Shown here: positions 50,387 through 58,297 of the stretch, piece after piece
How positions within the stretch are numbered: position 1 is the stretch's first letter
How the letters are laid out: every line of letters begins with the position of its first letter
Source: UMGS363 sp051881815
Lineage (GTDB): Bacteria; Bacillota; Clostridia; Oscillospirales; Ruminococcaceae
Assembly: GCA_051881815.1 (NCBI GenBank)
Contig: JBJEQP010000075.1
Coordinates: 170,411-234,410, forward strand
Length of the DNA: 64,000 nucleotides
Direction: 5' to 3'
Made by a program: the position numbers and the translations under genes
Notes under the pieces: generated by a model
The model's database searches: none
The model's input: the letters and a program-made list of their open reading frames with translations, nothing else
What the model was told of the DNA's origin: nothing

Positions 50387-52324
50387 TTACTTTAAGCTCT
50401 CTCTTGTATAGTCAAGAAGTCCGCCTGCGAGAATGATATCCTTTGTTCTGCCTGTAAGCTCACAGAGAACAGGGATATCTTCGCCCGTTGTCTTGTTCTT
50501 TACAATAAGCTCGGACTTGCCGCTCTCAACTGCTGCACGAACATCTGCGATCTCGAGAACATCGTCCTGTGAGATCTTGTCATAATCAGCTTCGTTTACA
50601 AATGTAAGAGGAAGGATTCCTGCATTGATGAGGTTCGAACGGTGGATACGCGCAAAGCTCTTTACAAGAACTGCCTTTACGCCGAGGTGGAGTGGAGCAA
50701 GTGCAGCGTGTTCACGGGATGAACCCTGACCGTAGTTTGCACCGCCGACAATGATGCTCTTTCCATAGCTTTCAGCTCTTTCGGGGAACTTTTCATCGCA
50801 TACGGTGAAGCAGAACTTGGAAATTGCAGGAATATTTGAACGGAGAGGAAGGATCTTTGCACCTGCAGGCATAATATGGTCTGTGGTGATATTATCGCCG
50901 ACCTTGAGCGAGCACTTTGCTTCGATGCTGTCAGCAAGAGGAGCTGTCTTCGGGAAAGGCTTGATGTTCGGACCGCGGAGGATCTCAACCTTATCCATTT
51001 CTGCTTCGGAAGCAGGAGGAACGACCATATTGTCATTGATAACGAATTCCTCGGGGAGCTTGAATTCAGGCATTTCGCCAAGCTCTCTCGGGTCGGAAAG
51101 AACGCCCTTAATTGCGGAATAAGCAGCCATTTCGGGAGAAACGAGGTAGATCTGACCGTCCTTTGTTCCGCTTCTGCCCTCAAAGTTTCTGTTGAAGGTA
51201 CGGAGTGAGATACCCTTTGAATTAGGCGACTGACCCATACCGATGCAAGGACCGCAAGCACTTTCGAGAACTCTTGCGCCTGCATCAATGATATCTGCAA
51301 GAGCACCGTTTTCAGCAAGCATATTGAGAACCTGCTTTGAACCCGGAGCGATAGAAAGGGAAACATCGGGGTGAACCGTCTTTCCTTTGAGGATATATGC
51401 GACCTTCATCATATCCATAAGCGAGCTGTTTGTGCAGGAACCGATGCAGACCTGGTCGATCTTCATACCCTTGAGGTCGTCTGCGGATTTGATATTGTCG
51501 GGAGAATGAGGACAAGCTGCAAGAGGTGCAAGCTTTGAAAGGTCGATCTCGATAGTTTCATCATAAACTGCATCGGGATCGGCAGAAAGCTCTGTCCAAA
51601 CCTCTTCACGCTTCTGTGCCTTAAGGAACTGCTTTGTGATCTCATCGGACGGGAAAATGGATGTTGTTGCGCCAAGCTCTGCACCCATATTTGTAATAGT
51701 TGCACGCTCGGGAACGGAAAGCGTCTTTACACCTTCACCTGTGTATTCGATGATCTTGCCGACACCGCCCTTTACGGACATGATGCGGAGAACTTCAAGG
51801 ATAACATCCTTTGCAGCGACCCACGGAGAGAGCTTGCCTGTAAGCTTAACATTAACGATCTTCGGATATGTAATGTAGTATGCACCGCCGCCCATTGCAA
51901 CAGCAACATCAAGTCCGCCTGCTCCGATAGCGATCATACCAAGTCCGCCGCCTGTGGGAGTATGGCTGTCTGAACCGATGAGTGTCTTTCCCGGGATTCC
52001 GAAGCGTTCAAGGTGTACCTGGTGACAGATACCGTTGCCGGGACGTGAGAAATAAATACCATGCTTCTTTGCAACCGAACCGATGAAACGGTGGTCATCA
52101 GCATTTTCAAAGCCCGACTGGAGAGTATTATGATCAATATAAGCGACAGAACGCTCTGTTTTAACTCTCGGAACACCCATTGCCTCAAATTCAAGGTACG
52201 CCATTGTGCCTGTTGCATCCTGAGTAAGAGTCTGATCAATTCTGATACCGATTTCCTTTCCTTTCACGAACTCACCGTCAACAACGTGAGCCTTAAGGAT
52301 CTTTTCTGCAAGAGTAAGTCCCAT
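50387..52324 (-). CDS. acn: Aconitate hydratase
   Basis: 645 residues, the short form typical of Clostridia and IPM-isomerase-like aconitases. Fe-S ligands: CIGSCTNSS near residue 295 and CGPCIGMGQ near residue 357; active-site segments GSDSHTPTGGGLGMIAIGAGG near residue 118 and GGANYGQGSSREHAAL near residue 530. It interconverts citrate and isocitrate and feeds icd. The start follows GGAAAGGAAG. Promoter at 52399-52427. Confidence 0.96.
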   Translation of the reverse strand: MGLTLAEKILKAHVVDGEFVKGKEIGIRIDQTLTQDATGTMAYLEFEAMGVPRVKTERSVAYIDHNTLQSGFENADDHRFIGSVAKKHGIYFSRPGNGICHQVHLERFGIPGKTLIGSDSHTPTGGGLGMIAIGAGGLDVAVAMGGGAYYITYPKIVNVKLTGKLSPWVAAKDVILEVLRIMSVKGGVGKIIEYTGEGVKTLSVPERATITNMGAELGATTSIFPSDEITKQFLKAQKREEVWTELSADPDAVYDETIEIDLSKLAPLAACPHSPDNIKSADDLKGMKIDQVCIGSCTNSSLMDMMKVAYILKGKTVHPDVSLSIAPGSKQVLNMLAENGALADIIDAGARVLESACGPCIGMGQSPNSKGISLRTFNRNFEGRSGTKDGQIYLVSPEMAAYSAIKGVLSDPRELGEMPEFKLPEEFVINDNMVVPPASEAEMDKVEILRGPNIKPFPKTAPLADSIEAKCSLKVGDNITTDHIMPAGAKILPLRSNIPAISKFCFTVCDEKFPERAESYGKSIIVGGANYGQGSSREHAALAPLHLGVKAVLVKSFARIHRSNLINAGILPLTFVNEADYDKISQDDVLEIADVRAAVESGKSELIVKNKTTGEDIPVLCELTGRTKDIILAGGLLDYTRESLK

Positions 52325-52398
52325 AGTTAAAACTTCCTTTCCGGACTGATCTGATTCAAAAATGAATTTTTCAGTCCAATAAAAATTATTACAATTAC

Positions 52399-52427
52399 AT
52401 TATACTTTAAATAAAGTCAATTGTCAA
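52399..52427 (-). promoter_or_regulatory. Promoter of the acn-icd unit
   Basis: Minus strand TTGACA (52427-52422), 17-base spacer, TATAAT (52404-52399). The leader contains GGACTGA/TCAGTCC as a long-loop hairpin shortly before the ribosome site. Confidence 0.87.
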
Positions 52428-52518
52428 GAATTTATCAAAGATTTCTGTATTAAAGTTTTAAAGCAGCGATCCAATAAAAAACGAAAAGAAAATAATTCAT
52501 TGAAAAACGCCAAATGTA

Positions 52519-52547
52519 TTGAAAACGGCGTTTTTTTATGCTATAAT
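52519..52547 (+). promoter_or_regulatory. Promoter of cdd
   Basis: TTGAAA (52519-52524), 17-base spacer, TATAAT (52542-52547). It is interleaved with AAAACGCC ... GGCGTTTTTTT (52504-52537), a terminator-like palindrome that may also serve as an operator. Confidence 0.72.
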
Positions 52548-52571
52548 CATAAAAAAAGGAGCGTGGACATT

Positions 52572-52952
52572 ATGACAGACAAAGAACTTATCAAAATTTC
52601 CAAGACTGCACAGCAGTTCGCCTACGCACCGTATTCGGAATTTAAGGTCGGGGCTGCGCTGCTCTGCAATGACGGAAGTGTCTTCACAGGCTGCAATATT
52701 GAGAATGTTACCTACGGAGCGACCAACTGTGCCGAGCGCACCGCTGTTTTCAAGGCTGTATCGGAAGGAAAGCGTGATTTCGACGCTATAGCCATAACAT
52801 CGTCGGGCGGCGGGCTGACATTTCCCTGCGGAATATGCAGGCAGGTGCTTGCCGAGTTTTCACCCGATATAAAGATAATTCTTGAAGATGAAAAAGGTGA
52901 AATGCATAAATTTACGCTTCCCGAGCTTCTCCCCCACTCATTTTCACTTTGA
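52572..52952 (+). CDS. cdd: Cytidine deaminase
   Basis: 126 residues from the ATG at 52572 (AAAGGAG upstream). Zinc motifs: GCNIENVTYGATNCAERTAVFKAVSEG (CAE: catalytic Glu and first zinc Cys) and FPCGICRQVLAEF (PCxxC). It deaminates cytidine and deoxycytidine to uridine forms in pyrimidine salvage. Length is that of the homotetrameric type. Confidence 0.95.
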   Translation: MTDKELIKISKTAQQFAYAPYSEFKVGAALLCNDGSVFTGCNIENVTYGATNCAERTAVFKAVSEGKRDFDAIAITSSGGGLTFPCGICRQVLAEFSPDIKIILEDEKGEMHKFTLPELLPHSFSL

Positions 52953-53013
52953 CTTACGCAACTCGTTCGATAACAATACAATACAATATAATATAATAAA
53001 AGGAGAAAATATT

Positions 53014-53802
53014 ATGAAAAAGCTTATACCTATCATTGTATCCGCTTTTCTTGCATTTACCGCCTGCACTGCTGCCGAAGCCGATGCTGAAAGCACAGAA
53101 ACAACATCGGAAACAACACTGGCTCAAATTCAGACCGAAAGTACCGTCACCGCATTATCATACGAGATCGACCCGAGCAAGCCGCTTTGCGCACTTACCT
53201 TTGATGACGGTCCGAACGATACAACTACTGTTCAGGTACTCGATATTCTTGAAAAGTACCAAGTCCCCGCATCATTTTTCCTTGTCGGCAACAACATAAC
53301 CGCCGCTTCGGAGGAAGTTGTAAAACGTGCATACGATATGGGCTGTGAGATAGACAATCACTCAAAAACTCATTCTTATATGAATCAGATGACGCAGGAG
53401 GAAATATCCGCCGAGGTCAGCTATGTTTCCGATAAGGTAAAGGAAATAACGGGCGAACCTACAAAATTCTTCCGTCCTCCGTATATTGCGGTAAACAATG
53501 AAATGTATGAAGCGATAGAAATGCCTTTTATCTGCGGCGTTGGCTGCAACGACTGGGATCAGAAAGTCACCGTTCAGCAGCGTATTGACAACACACTAAA
53601 GCAGGTCAAGGACGGAACTATAATCCTTCTTCATGATGCCGCAGGAAATTTCCAGACCGTTGAAGCACTTGACACTATTATCCCTTCACTCATAGACGAG
53701 GGATATCAGTTTGTCACCGTTTCCGAATTGTTTGAAGCGAAGGGTATAGAGATCAGCGGAGAAGATATGAATCTTTATACCGTTGTTCAAGCAGTAAAAT
53801 GA
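53014..53802 (+). CDS. Polysaccharide deacetylase (CE4) lipoprotein
   Basis: 262 residues from the ATG at 53014 behind AAAGGAG. Signal MKKLIPIIVSAFLAFTAC with a lipobox at Cys18, then a Ser/Thr/Glu linker (residues 19-45). NodB domain: ALTFDDGPND (motif 1, with catalytic Asp), EIDNHSKTHSYMNQ (motif 2, metal-binding His pair), FFRPPYIAVN (motif 3), IILLHDAAGN (motif 5). CE4 enzymes remove acetyl groups from peptidoglycan or polysaccharides such as xylan; the motif 4 region reads CGVGCNDW instead of the usual DxxDW. Substrate unknown. Confidence 0.92.
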   Translation: MKKLIPIIVSAFLAFTACTAAEADAESTETTSETTLAQIQTESTVTALSYEIDPSKPLCALTFDDGPNDTTTVQVLDILEKYQVPASFFLVGNNITAASEEVVKRAYDMGCEIDNHSKTHSYMNQMTQEEISAEVSYVSDKVKEITGEPTKFFRPPYIAVNNEMYEAIEMPFICGVGCNDWDQKVTVQQRIDNTLKQVKDGTIILLHDAAGNFQTVEALDTIIPSLIDEGYQFVTVSELFEAKGIEISGEDMNLYTVVQAVK

Positions 53803-53850
53803 TTTATTCTCGGCAAAAATCTGTTGTAACACATTCTGATTCAAACAAAT

Positions 53851-53887
53851 AACCGTGTACCCGATCAAATCTATCGGGTACACGGTT
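53851..53887. terminator. Bidirectional terminator between the deacetylase and tRNA-Leu
   Basis: AACCGTGTACCCGAT (53851-53865) and ATCGGGTACACGGTT (53873-53887): perfect 15-bp stem with ATT after it. Confidence 0.88.
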
Positions 53888-53899
53888 ATTCTGAATTAT

Positions 53900-53986
53900 T
53901 GGTGCCGGTGACCGGGGTCGAACCGGTACGGTATCACTACCACAGGATTTTGAGTCCAGCACGTCTGCCAATTCCATCACACCGGC
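53900..53986 (-). tRNA. tRNA-Leu (anticodon CAA)
   Basis: 87 nt on minus including an encoded CCA end. Acceptor GCCGGTG/CACCGGC, discriminator A, T-loop GTTCGAC, anticodon loop CTCAAAA (CAA reads codon TTG), and a long variable arm as in class II tRNA-Leu. The anticodon stem has one apparent U-U mismatch (CTGGA/TCCTG). Confidence 0.95.
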
Positions 53987-54298
53987 GAAAACAGCTAAAG
54001 AACACCTCTACTGTTTAACCTATGATATTCTAACATATAAAAAACTCTTTGTCAAGAGTTCACATAAAAAAATGGAATATCTGACTCGTTTCTGAGTCAC
54101 ACATTAATACCAAACACCAATTAATTACATAATAAATCTGTACCGAAACCCAATATCCCCAAAATTGTCAGCTTGTTTTCTTCAAAGTTTAACAGTGTTT
54201 AATATAACACAGTGTTTTTTTGGCAAAATGTATTGTATTTTGCTGAAAAAAGTGTTATAATTATGATAAATTTATCCATTGAAAGGACAGCTTTTTCT
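53987..54298. other. Non-coding stretch between tRNA-Leu and the first TrkA-type gene
   Basis: AT-rich. It contains the TrkA-gene promoter (54233-54261) and a short ACTCgtttctGAGT hairpin at about 54083-54096; upstream of the tRNA no clear promoter is seen. Nothing else recognised. Confidence 0.6.
54233..54261 (+). promoter_or_regulatory. Promoter of the trkA-trkA-ftsA-like unit
   Basis: TTGTAT (54233-54238), 17-base spacer, TATAAT (54256-54261). Confidence 0.72.
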
Positions 54299-54919
54299 AT
54301 GAATATACTTGTAGTCGGCTGCGGAACGCTCGGATCGAATCTTTGCAATGCGCTCTCCGATCTCGGACACGAAATATCCGTTATTGCAGGATCGCACGAT
54401 GAGTTTTCCAATTTATCACCGGATTTTACAGGCTATACCACGGTCGGAGTTGCAATTGACAGAGATACTCTCCGTGCGGCAGGTATCGAAAACTGCGACG
54501 CTGTTGCGGCAGTGACCTCCGATGACAACGTAAACCTTATGGTAGTCCAGATAGCAAAACAGTTTTTCGGCATAGATCAGGCTTACGCAAGAGTCAACGA
54601 CCCAACCAAGAGCCGTGTTTTCTCAAAAATAGGTCCGAAGACGATCTGCCCCACAAACACAACCGTTGAAACATTCATCTCCTCGCTCACCGAACCGAGC
54701 GATTCACAGAGCATTGTCATCAACGGGCATTCGATCGTTATAAGCTGCATCGAAGTCGATAAAAAAATGATCGGTCACAGATTAAGCGACTTCACACTTG
54801 AACAGAACGAAACTGTTATTGCCATTGAACACGAAGACAGCACAATAAGAGGTGTTTTCCTCTCAAACTATGAGATTGCAAAGGGTGACAGACTTATCTG
54901 TGCAAAATTCGTTGACTAA
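54299..54919 (+). CDS. TrkA-N/RCK domain potassium channel-type regulator (first copy)
   Basis: 206 residues from the ATG at 54299 (AAAGGA upstream). MNILVVGCGTLGSNLCNALSDLGHEISVI is a NAD-binding RCK domain (GxGxxG), followed by VAIDRDTLRAAGIENCDAVAAVTSDDNVNLMVVQIAK and ARVNDPTKSRVF; residues about 135-206 form a TrkA-C domain. It gates a K+ transporter through NAD(H)/ATP binding. No TrkH/KtrB is in the window. Paired with the next gene. Confidence 0.9.
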   Translation: MNILVVGCGTLGSNLCNALSDLGHEISVIAGSHDEFSNLSPDFTGYTTVGVAIDRDTLRAAGIENCDAVAAVTSDDNVNLMVVQIAKQFFGIDQAYARVNDPTKSRVFSKIGPKTICPTNTTVETFISSLTEPSDSQSIVINGHSIVISCIEVDKKMIGHRLSDFTLEQNETVIAIEHEDSTIRGVFLSNYEIAKGDRLICAKFVD

Positions 54920-54962
54920 ATTTGTTTTGCAGCTATATTTAGCTTATTAAGGAGAAAGCTCT

Positions 54963-55625
54963 ATGAAAGTAATTATAGTCGGCGGAGGCAAGGTCGGATA
55001 TTACCTTATAAGAACGCTTATCGAACATAAGCATGAGCCTACCGTCATCGAGATCAATAAATCCGTCAGCGAACACATCGCTGATAATATGGATATCCCG
55101 GTTATCCTCGGCGATGCCACAAACATTGATATTCTCCGTGCCGCAGGTGCTGACGAAGCTGACGCATTTATCAGCGTAACGGGCAATGACCAGTGCAATA
55201 TGATATCCTGCCAGCTTGCGAAGAATGAATTTGGTGTTGCAAAAACTATCGCAAGGTCGAATAACCCGAAAAATGTCGAGGTCATAAAAGCTTTCGGCGT
55301 TGACACGGTAATAAACAGCACGGACAGCATTGCTTCTCTCATAGAACGCGAGGTGGATACAAACAGGATAAAACAGCTGCTGCAGCTCGATGACGGCGCA
55401 GTTTCTCTTTTCGAGGTCACTCTCCCCGACGATTATGTCTATGACGGAAAAATGCTTATGGATCTGAAGCTTCCGCCGCTTTTCAACATTGTTTCCATTA
55501 CACGCGCAGGCGGCATAATCATCCCGAGAGGTCAGACTGTGCTCCGCAGCAAAGACAAGCTCCTGATGATCTCCGATCCGTCTATTATAAAAGAGATCAA
55601 GAATACATTCAAAATCAAAGATTAA
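54963..55625 (+). CDS. trkA: TrkA-type potassium uptake protein (second copy)
   Basis: 220 residues, AAGGAG before the ATG. MKVIIVGGGKVGYYLIRTLIEHKHEPTVIEIN (RCK_N), VILGDATNIDILRAAGADEADAFISVTGNDQCNMISCQLAK, then TrkA-C. It is the more canonical of the two. The two adjacent genes resemble a split of the two-RCK TrkA, which would form a hetero-octameric ring; this is inferred. Confidence 0.9.
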   Translation: MKVIIVGGGKVGYYLIRTLIEHKHEPTVIEINKSVSEHIADNMDIPVILGDATNIDILRAAGADEADAFISVTGNDQCNMISCQLAKNEFGVAKTIARSNNPKNVEVIKAFGVDTVINSTDSIASLIEREVDTNRIKQLLQLDDGAVSLFEVTLPDDYVYDGKMLMDLKLPPLFNIVSITRAGGIIIPRGQTVLRSKDKLLMISDPSIIKEIKNTFKIKD

Positions 55626-55638
55626 AGGACTGATGACA

Positions 55639-57921
55639 ATGCCGAAAACAGCCCCCGAACCAACTGAAGAGAAAAAAGTTAAAAGGACTGCACGTTCAGC
55701 TTCCAAAACTGCCGCAGCAAAAAAATCGGAAGAAAAAGCACCGTCAAAAACAACAGCGGAAAAAGCAGCAACTTCAAAAACAGCCAAAACAACAAAAAAA
55801 ACCCCTTCAAAAAGGCTTCGCAAACAGGCTGCAAACGAAATATTTGCTCTTGATATAGGTACAAGAAACGTTATCGGCGTTTTCGGAACGATCGTTGACG
55901 GAGTATTCACTGTATCGGCTTACAGCGAATATGCTCACACACAAAGAGCAATGATCGACGGTCAGATCGAGGACATTGCCGAAGTTGCAAGAGTTGTAAA
56001 GCTCGTAAAGGGCAAGCTTGAAGAAAAAACAGGCGTATCGCTCTCAAAAGTATCTATTGCAGCCGCCGGACGCGCTCTCAAAACACAGCACACCGAGCTT
56101 GAATTCGACATTGACGACAAAGAAGCCATCACCGAGGAGGCTGTAAAGTCGTTCGAGGTCGAAACCGTATTCAAGGCACAGAATGAGCTTGACGAGAAGG
56201 TGAAAAACGGAAATCTCGTCTTTTACTGCGTCGGTCACACAGTCGTAAATTATTTTCTTGACGACTACAAGATAAAAAATCTCATCGGACACAAGGGCAA
56301 GAAGGTAAAAGTCGAGCTTATCGCAGCCTTTCTCCCTAACGTTGTCGTTGAGAGCCTTTATTCCGTAATGGATATGAACAAGCTCGAGGTCACAAGCCTT
56401 ACACTTGAACCTATTGCGGCGATGAATGTCATAATTCCGCCCGAAGTCCGTCTTATCAACATTGCGCTTGTCGATATCGGCGCAGGAACATCGGATATTG
56501 CGATATCACAGAACGGCAGCATTGTTGCGTATGCAATGTCTACCGTTGCAGGTGATGAAATAACCGAGGAGGTTATCCGCAGCTACATTGTTGATTTTGA
56601 AACGGCGGAAAAAATGAAGATATCCGCTTCAAAAAATGAATCAATAAAATTCACCGATATTTTAGGCTTTGAAAAAACCGTCACAGCGGAGGATTTCTAC
56701 AAAAGTCTTGAACCTGCTGTCGGTTCTCTCGCAGCCAATATTTCCGAGAGCATCACAAACGCTAACGGCGGACAATCCCCTGCCGCTGTATTCCTTGTAG
56801 GCGGCGGAAGCCTTGTTCCCGAGCTTGCATCGGTTGTTGCGGAAAAGCTTTCGATACCGAAGGAACGCGTTGCTGTCGGCGGAAAGAACGCTTACAAGAA
56901 TATCAACCTTGGCAAAACGGGCATAGGCGGCCCCGAATATGTAACTCCTATCGGAATCGGCGTAACAGCTGTTGTAAACAAGGGCTATGACTTCTCCGTT
57001 ATAACGCTCAACGGCAAGAAAATGCGTATCTTTGATACCCGTTCCGTCAGCATTGCCGATATGCTCGTTATGGCAGGCTTCAAAACAAATCAGATCATCG
57101 GACGTTCGGGCAGAAGTCTTACCTTCACGCTCAACGGTGAACGTCAGCTTATGAAAGGCGGCATCTCCGTTCCCGGACAGATCACTCTCAACGGACTTCC
57201 CGTTTCGCTCGACCAGACTGTCAAGCAGGGTGATGTTATCGAATTTGTTCCTGCAGAAAGCGGAATGGACGCAAATGTCAACATCTCCGATATTGCAGGC
57301 GATCTTTCCGATAAAACAGTTATGGTCGACGGAGTAAATTACCCTATCGGCATAACCGCTTCTGTCAACGGAAAGCCTGTCGGAAAGGATTACGATATTC
57401 AGAACAATGACAAGGTCATCATAAACGAAACAGACACTCTCGGCGATCTTATGCCGCTTCTCCCGTTCGATGCCGAAGCGGTAGGCTTCTACAAGGGCGG
57501 AAAGCAGCTGAGCTTTGACTATATTCTCCGTGCAAACGATGATATCATAACAGGTGACAAAATAATCACCGACAGCGCACGAGAGGGCAGGATAGCAAAA
57601 GCCGTTGCTGAAAAAAGCGAGATAAAGACCGATTACTCCATTCCCGTTGATGCGACTGTACAGACAGAACCCGAAAAGGCTGCTCCGAACGAAGCAAACG
57701 AGAATTTCTATGTTGTTCTCAACGGAAAGAGCGTTATTCTCCCTCCCCGTCCGAACAATGCGCCGCACGAATTCATTGAGCTTATGTCGATAGCTGACAT
57801 TGACCTTGATAATCCTCCACCGAGCGGAGATATGATTACTACTATTAACGGAAAAAATGCAAGCTTTATGGACAGATTAAACGATGGTGACATTGTAGTT
57901 ATCCGCTGGGCTGACAAGTAA
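55639..57921 (+). CDS. FtsA-like actin-fold protein with Lys/Ala-rich tail and beta-grasp-like C-terminus
   Basis: 760 residues from the ATG at 55639 (AAAGGA nine bases upstream). Residues 1-65 are low complexity, rich in Lys, Ala and Thr. Residues about 68-435 form an FtsA/PilM-type ATPase: FALDIGTRNVIGVFG (phosphate 1), SKVSIAAAGRAL with the inserted 1C/SHS2-like segment, NIALVDIGAGTSDIAI (phosphate 2), AVFLVGGGSLVPELA (adenosine motif). The rest (about 440-760) seems to hold repeated beta-grasp-like units, each with a VxLNGK or similar strand. Canonical FtsA is about 420 residues and ends with a membrane helix, not seen here. Role in division is not certain. Confidence 0.72.
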   Translation: MPKTAPEPTEEKKVKRTARSASKTAAAKKSEEKAPSKTTAEKAATSKTAKTTKKTPSKRLRKQAANEIFALDIGTRNVIGVFGTIVDGVFTVSAYSEYAHTQRAMIDGQIEDIAEVARVVKLVKGKLEEKTGVSLSKVSIAAAGRALKTQHTELEFDIDDKEAITEEAVKSFEVETVFKAQNELDEKVKNGNLVFYCVGHTVVNYFLDDYKIKNLIGHKGKKVKVELIAAFLPNVVVESLYSVMDMNKLEVTSLTLEPIAAMNVIIPPEVRLINIALVDIGAGTSDIAISQNGSIVAYAMSTVAGDEITEEVIRSYIVDFETAEKMKISASKNESIKFTDILGFEKTVTAEDFYKSLEPAVGSLAANISESITNANGGQSPAAVFLVGGGSLVPELASVVAEKLSIPKERVAVGGKNAYKNINLGKTGIGGPEYVTPIGIGVTAVVNKGYDFSVITLNGKKMRIFDTRSVSIADMLVMAGFKTNQIIGRSGRSLTFTLNGERQLMKGGISVPGQITLNGLPVSLDQTVKQGDVIEFVPAESGMDANVNISDIAGDLSDKTVMVDGVNYPIGITASVNGKPVGKDYDIQNNDKVIINETDTLGDLMPLLPFDAEAVGFYKGGKQLSFDYILRANDDIITGDKIITDSAREGRIAKAVAEKSEIKTDYSIPVDATVQTEPEKAAPNEANENFYVVLNGKSVILPPRPNNAPHEFIELMSIADIDLDNPPPSGDMITTINGKNASFMDRLNDGDIVVIRWADK

Positions 57922-57936
57922 TTCTATAAAAATGAA

Positions 57937-57970
57937 AACAGCGCTGTTCATTCGGACGGCGCTGCTTTTT
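57937..57970 (+). terminator. Terminator after the FtsA-like gene
   Basis: CAGCGC (57939-57944) pairs with GCGCTG (57959-57964), with CTTTTT after it. It may also act on the minus strand for the Asn/Gln-rich gene. Confidence 0.72.
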
Positions 57971-57982
57971 CTTTTCAGATCT

Positions 57983-58141
57983 TTATCTGAAATTCTTGTT
58001 GTTCTGCTGATTCTGCTGATTGTTGTTCTGCTGCTGATTCTGACGGTTGTTGTTCTGCTGGTTGTTATTCTGCTGATTGTTCTGCTGGTTGTTATTCTGC
58101 TGATTGTTGTTATTCTGCTGGTTGTTGTTCTGCTTGTTCAT
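57983..58141 (-). CDS. Asn/Gln-rich 52-residue micro-protein
   Basis: 52 codons from the ATG at 58141, with AAAGGGGAG eight bases upstream, a strong and well-placed ribosome site. The protein is MNKQNNNQQNNNNQQNNN and continues with almost only Asn and Gln (QQN and NNN runs) to a short end NNKNFR. It is too short for usual gene finders. The opposite strand carries an open frame that would give a Leu/Val/Ile-rich false membrane protein. No family recognised; prion-like composition. Whether it has its own promoter is unclear; none was identified with confidence. Confidence 0.68.
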   Translation of the reverse strand: MNKQNNNQQNNNNQQNNNQQNNQQNNNQQNNNRQNQQQNNNQQNQQNNKNFR

Positions 58142-58213
58142 AGATTATCTCCCCTTTGGTTGATCCTTAAAATAATAAGTTTTCGCAATAACAGAAAATT
58201 TTTCAGCTTATCC

Positions 58214-58242
58214 TTGAATTTACGGCAAAGATAGTGTATAAT
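58214..58242 (+). promoter_or_regulatory. malQ promoter
   Basis: TTGAAT (58214-58219), 17-base spacer, TATAAT (58237-58242). Confidence 0.82.
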
Positions 58243-58297
58243 AATTTTATATAAACTGCGAAAACCATAAAATATTATTTTCAAAGGATTGATCTTT

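Noticed and set aside
56662..57768. 368-codon minus-strand frame opposite the FtsA-like gene
   Set aside because: Antisense frame without ribosome site or family match.
57932..58234. Plus-strand Leu/Val/Ile-rich frame
   Set aside because: It is the reverse reading of the Asn/Gln-rich gene, lacks a ribosome site and begins in a terminator.
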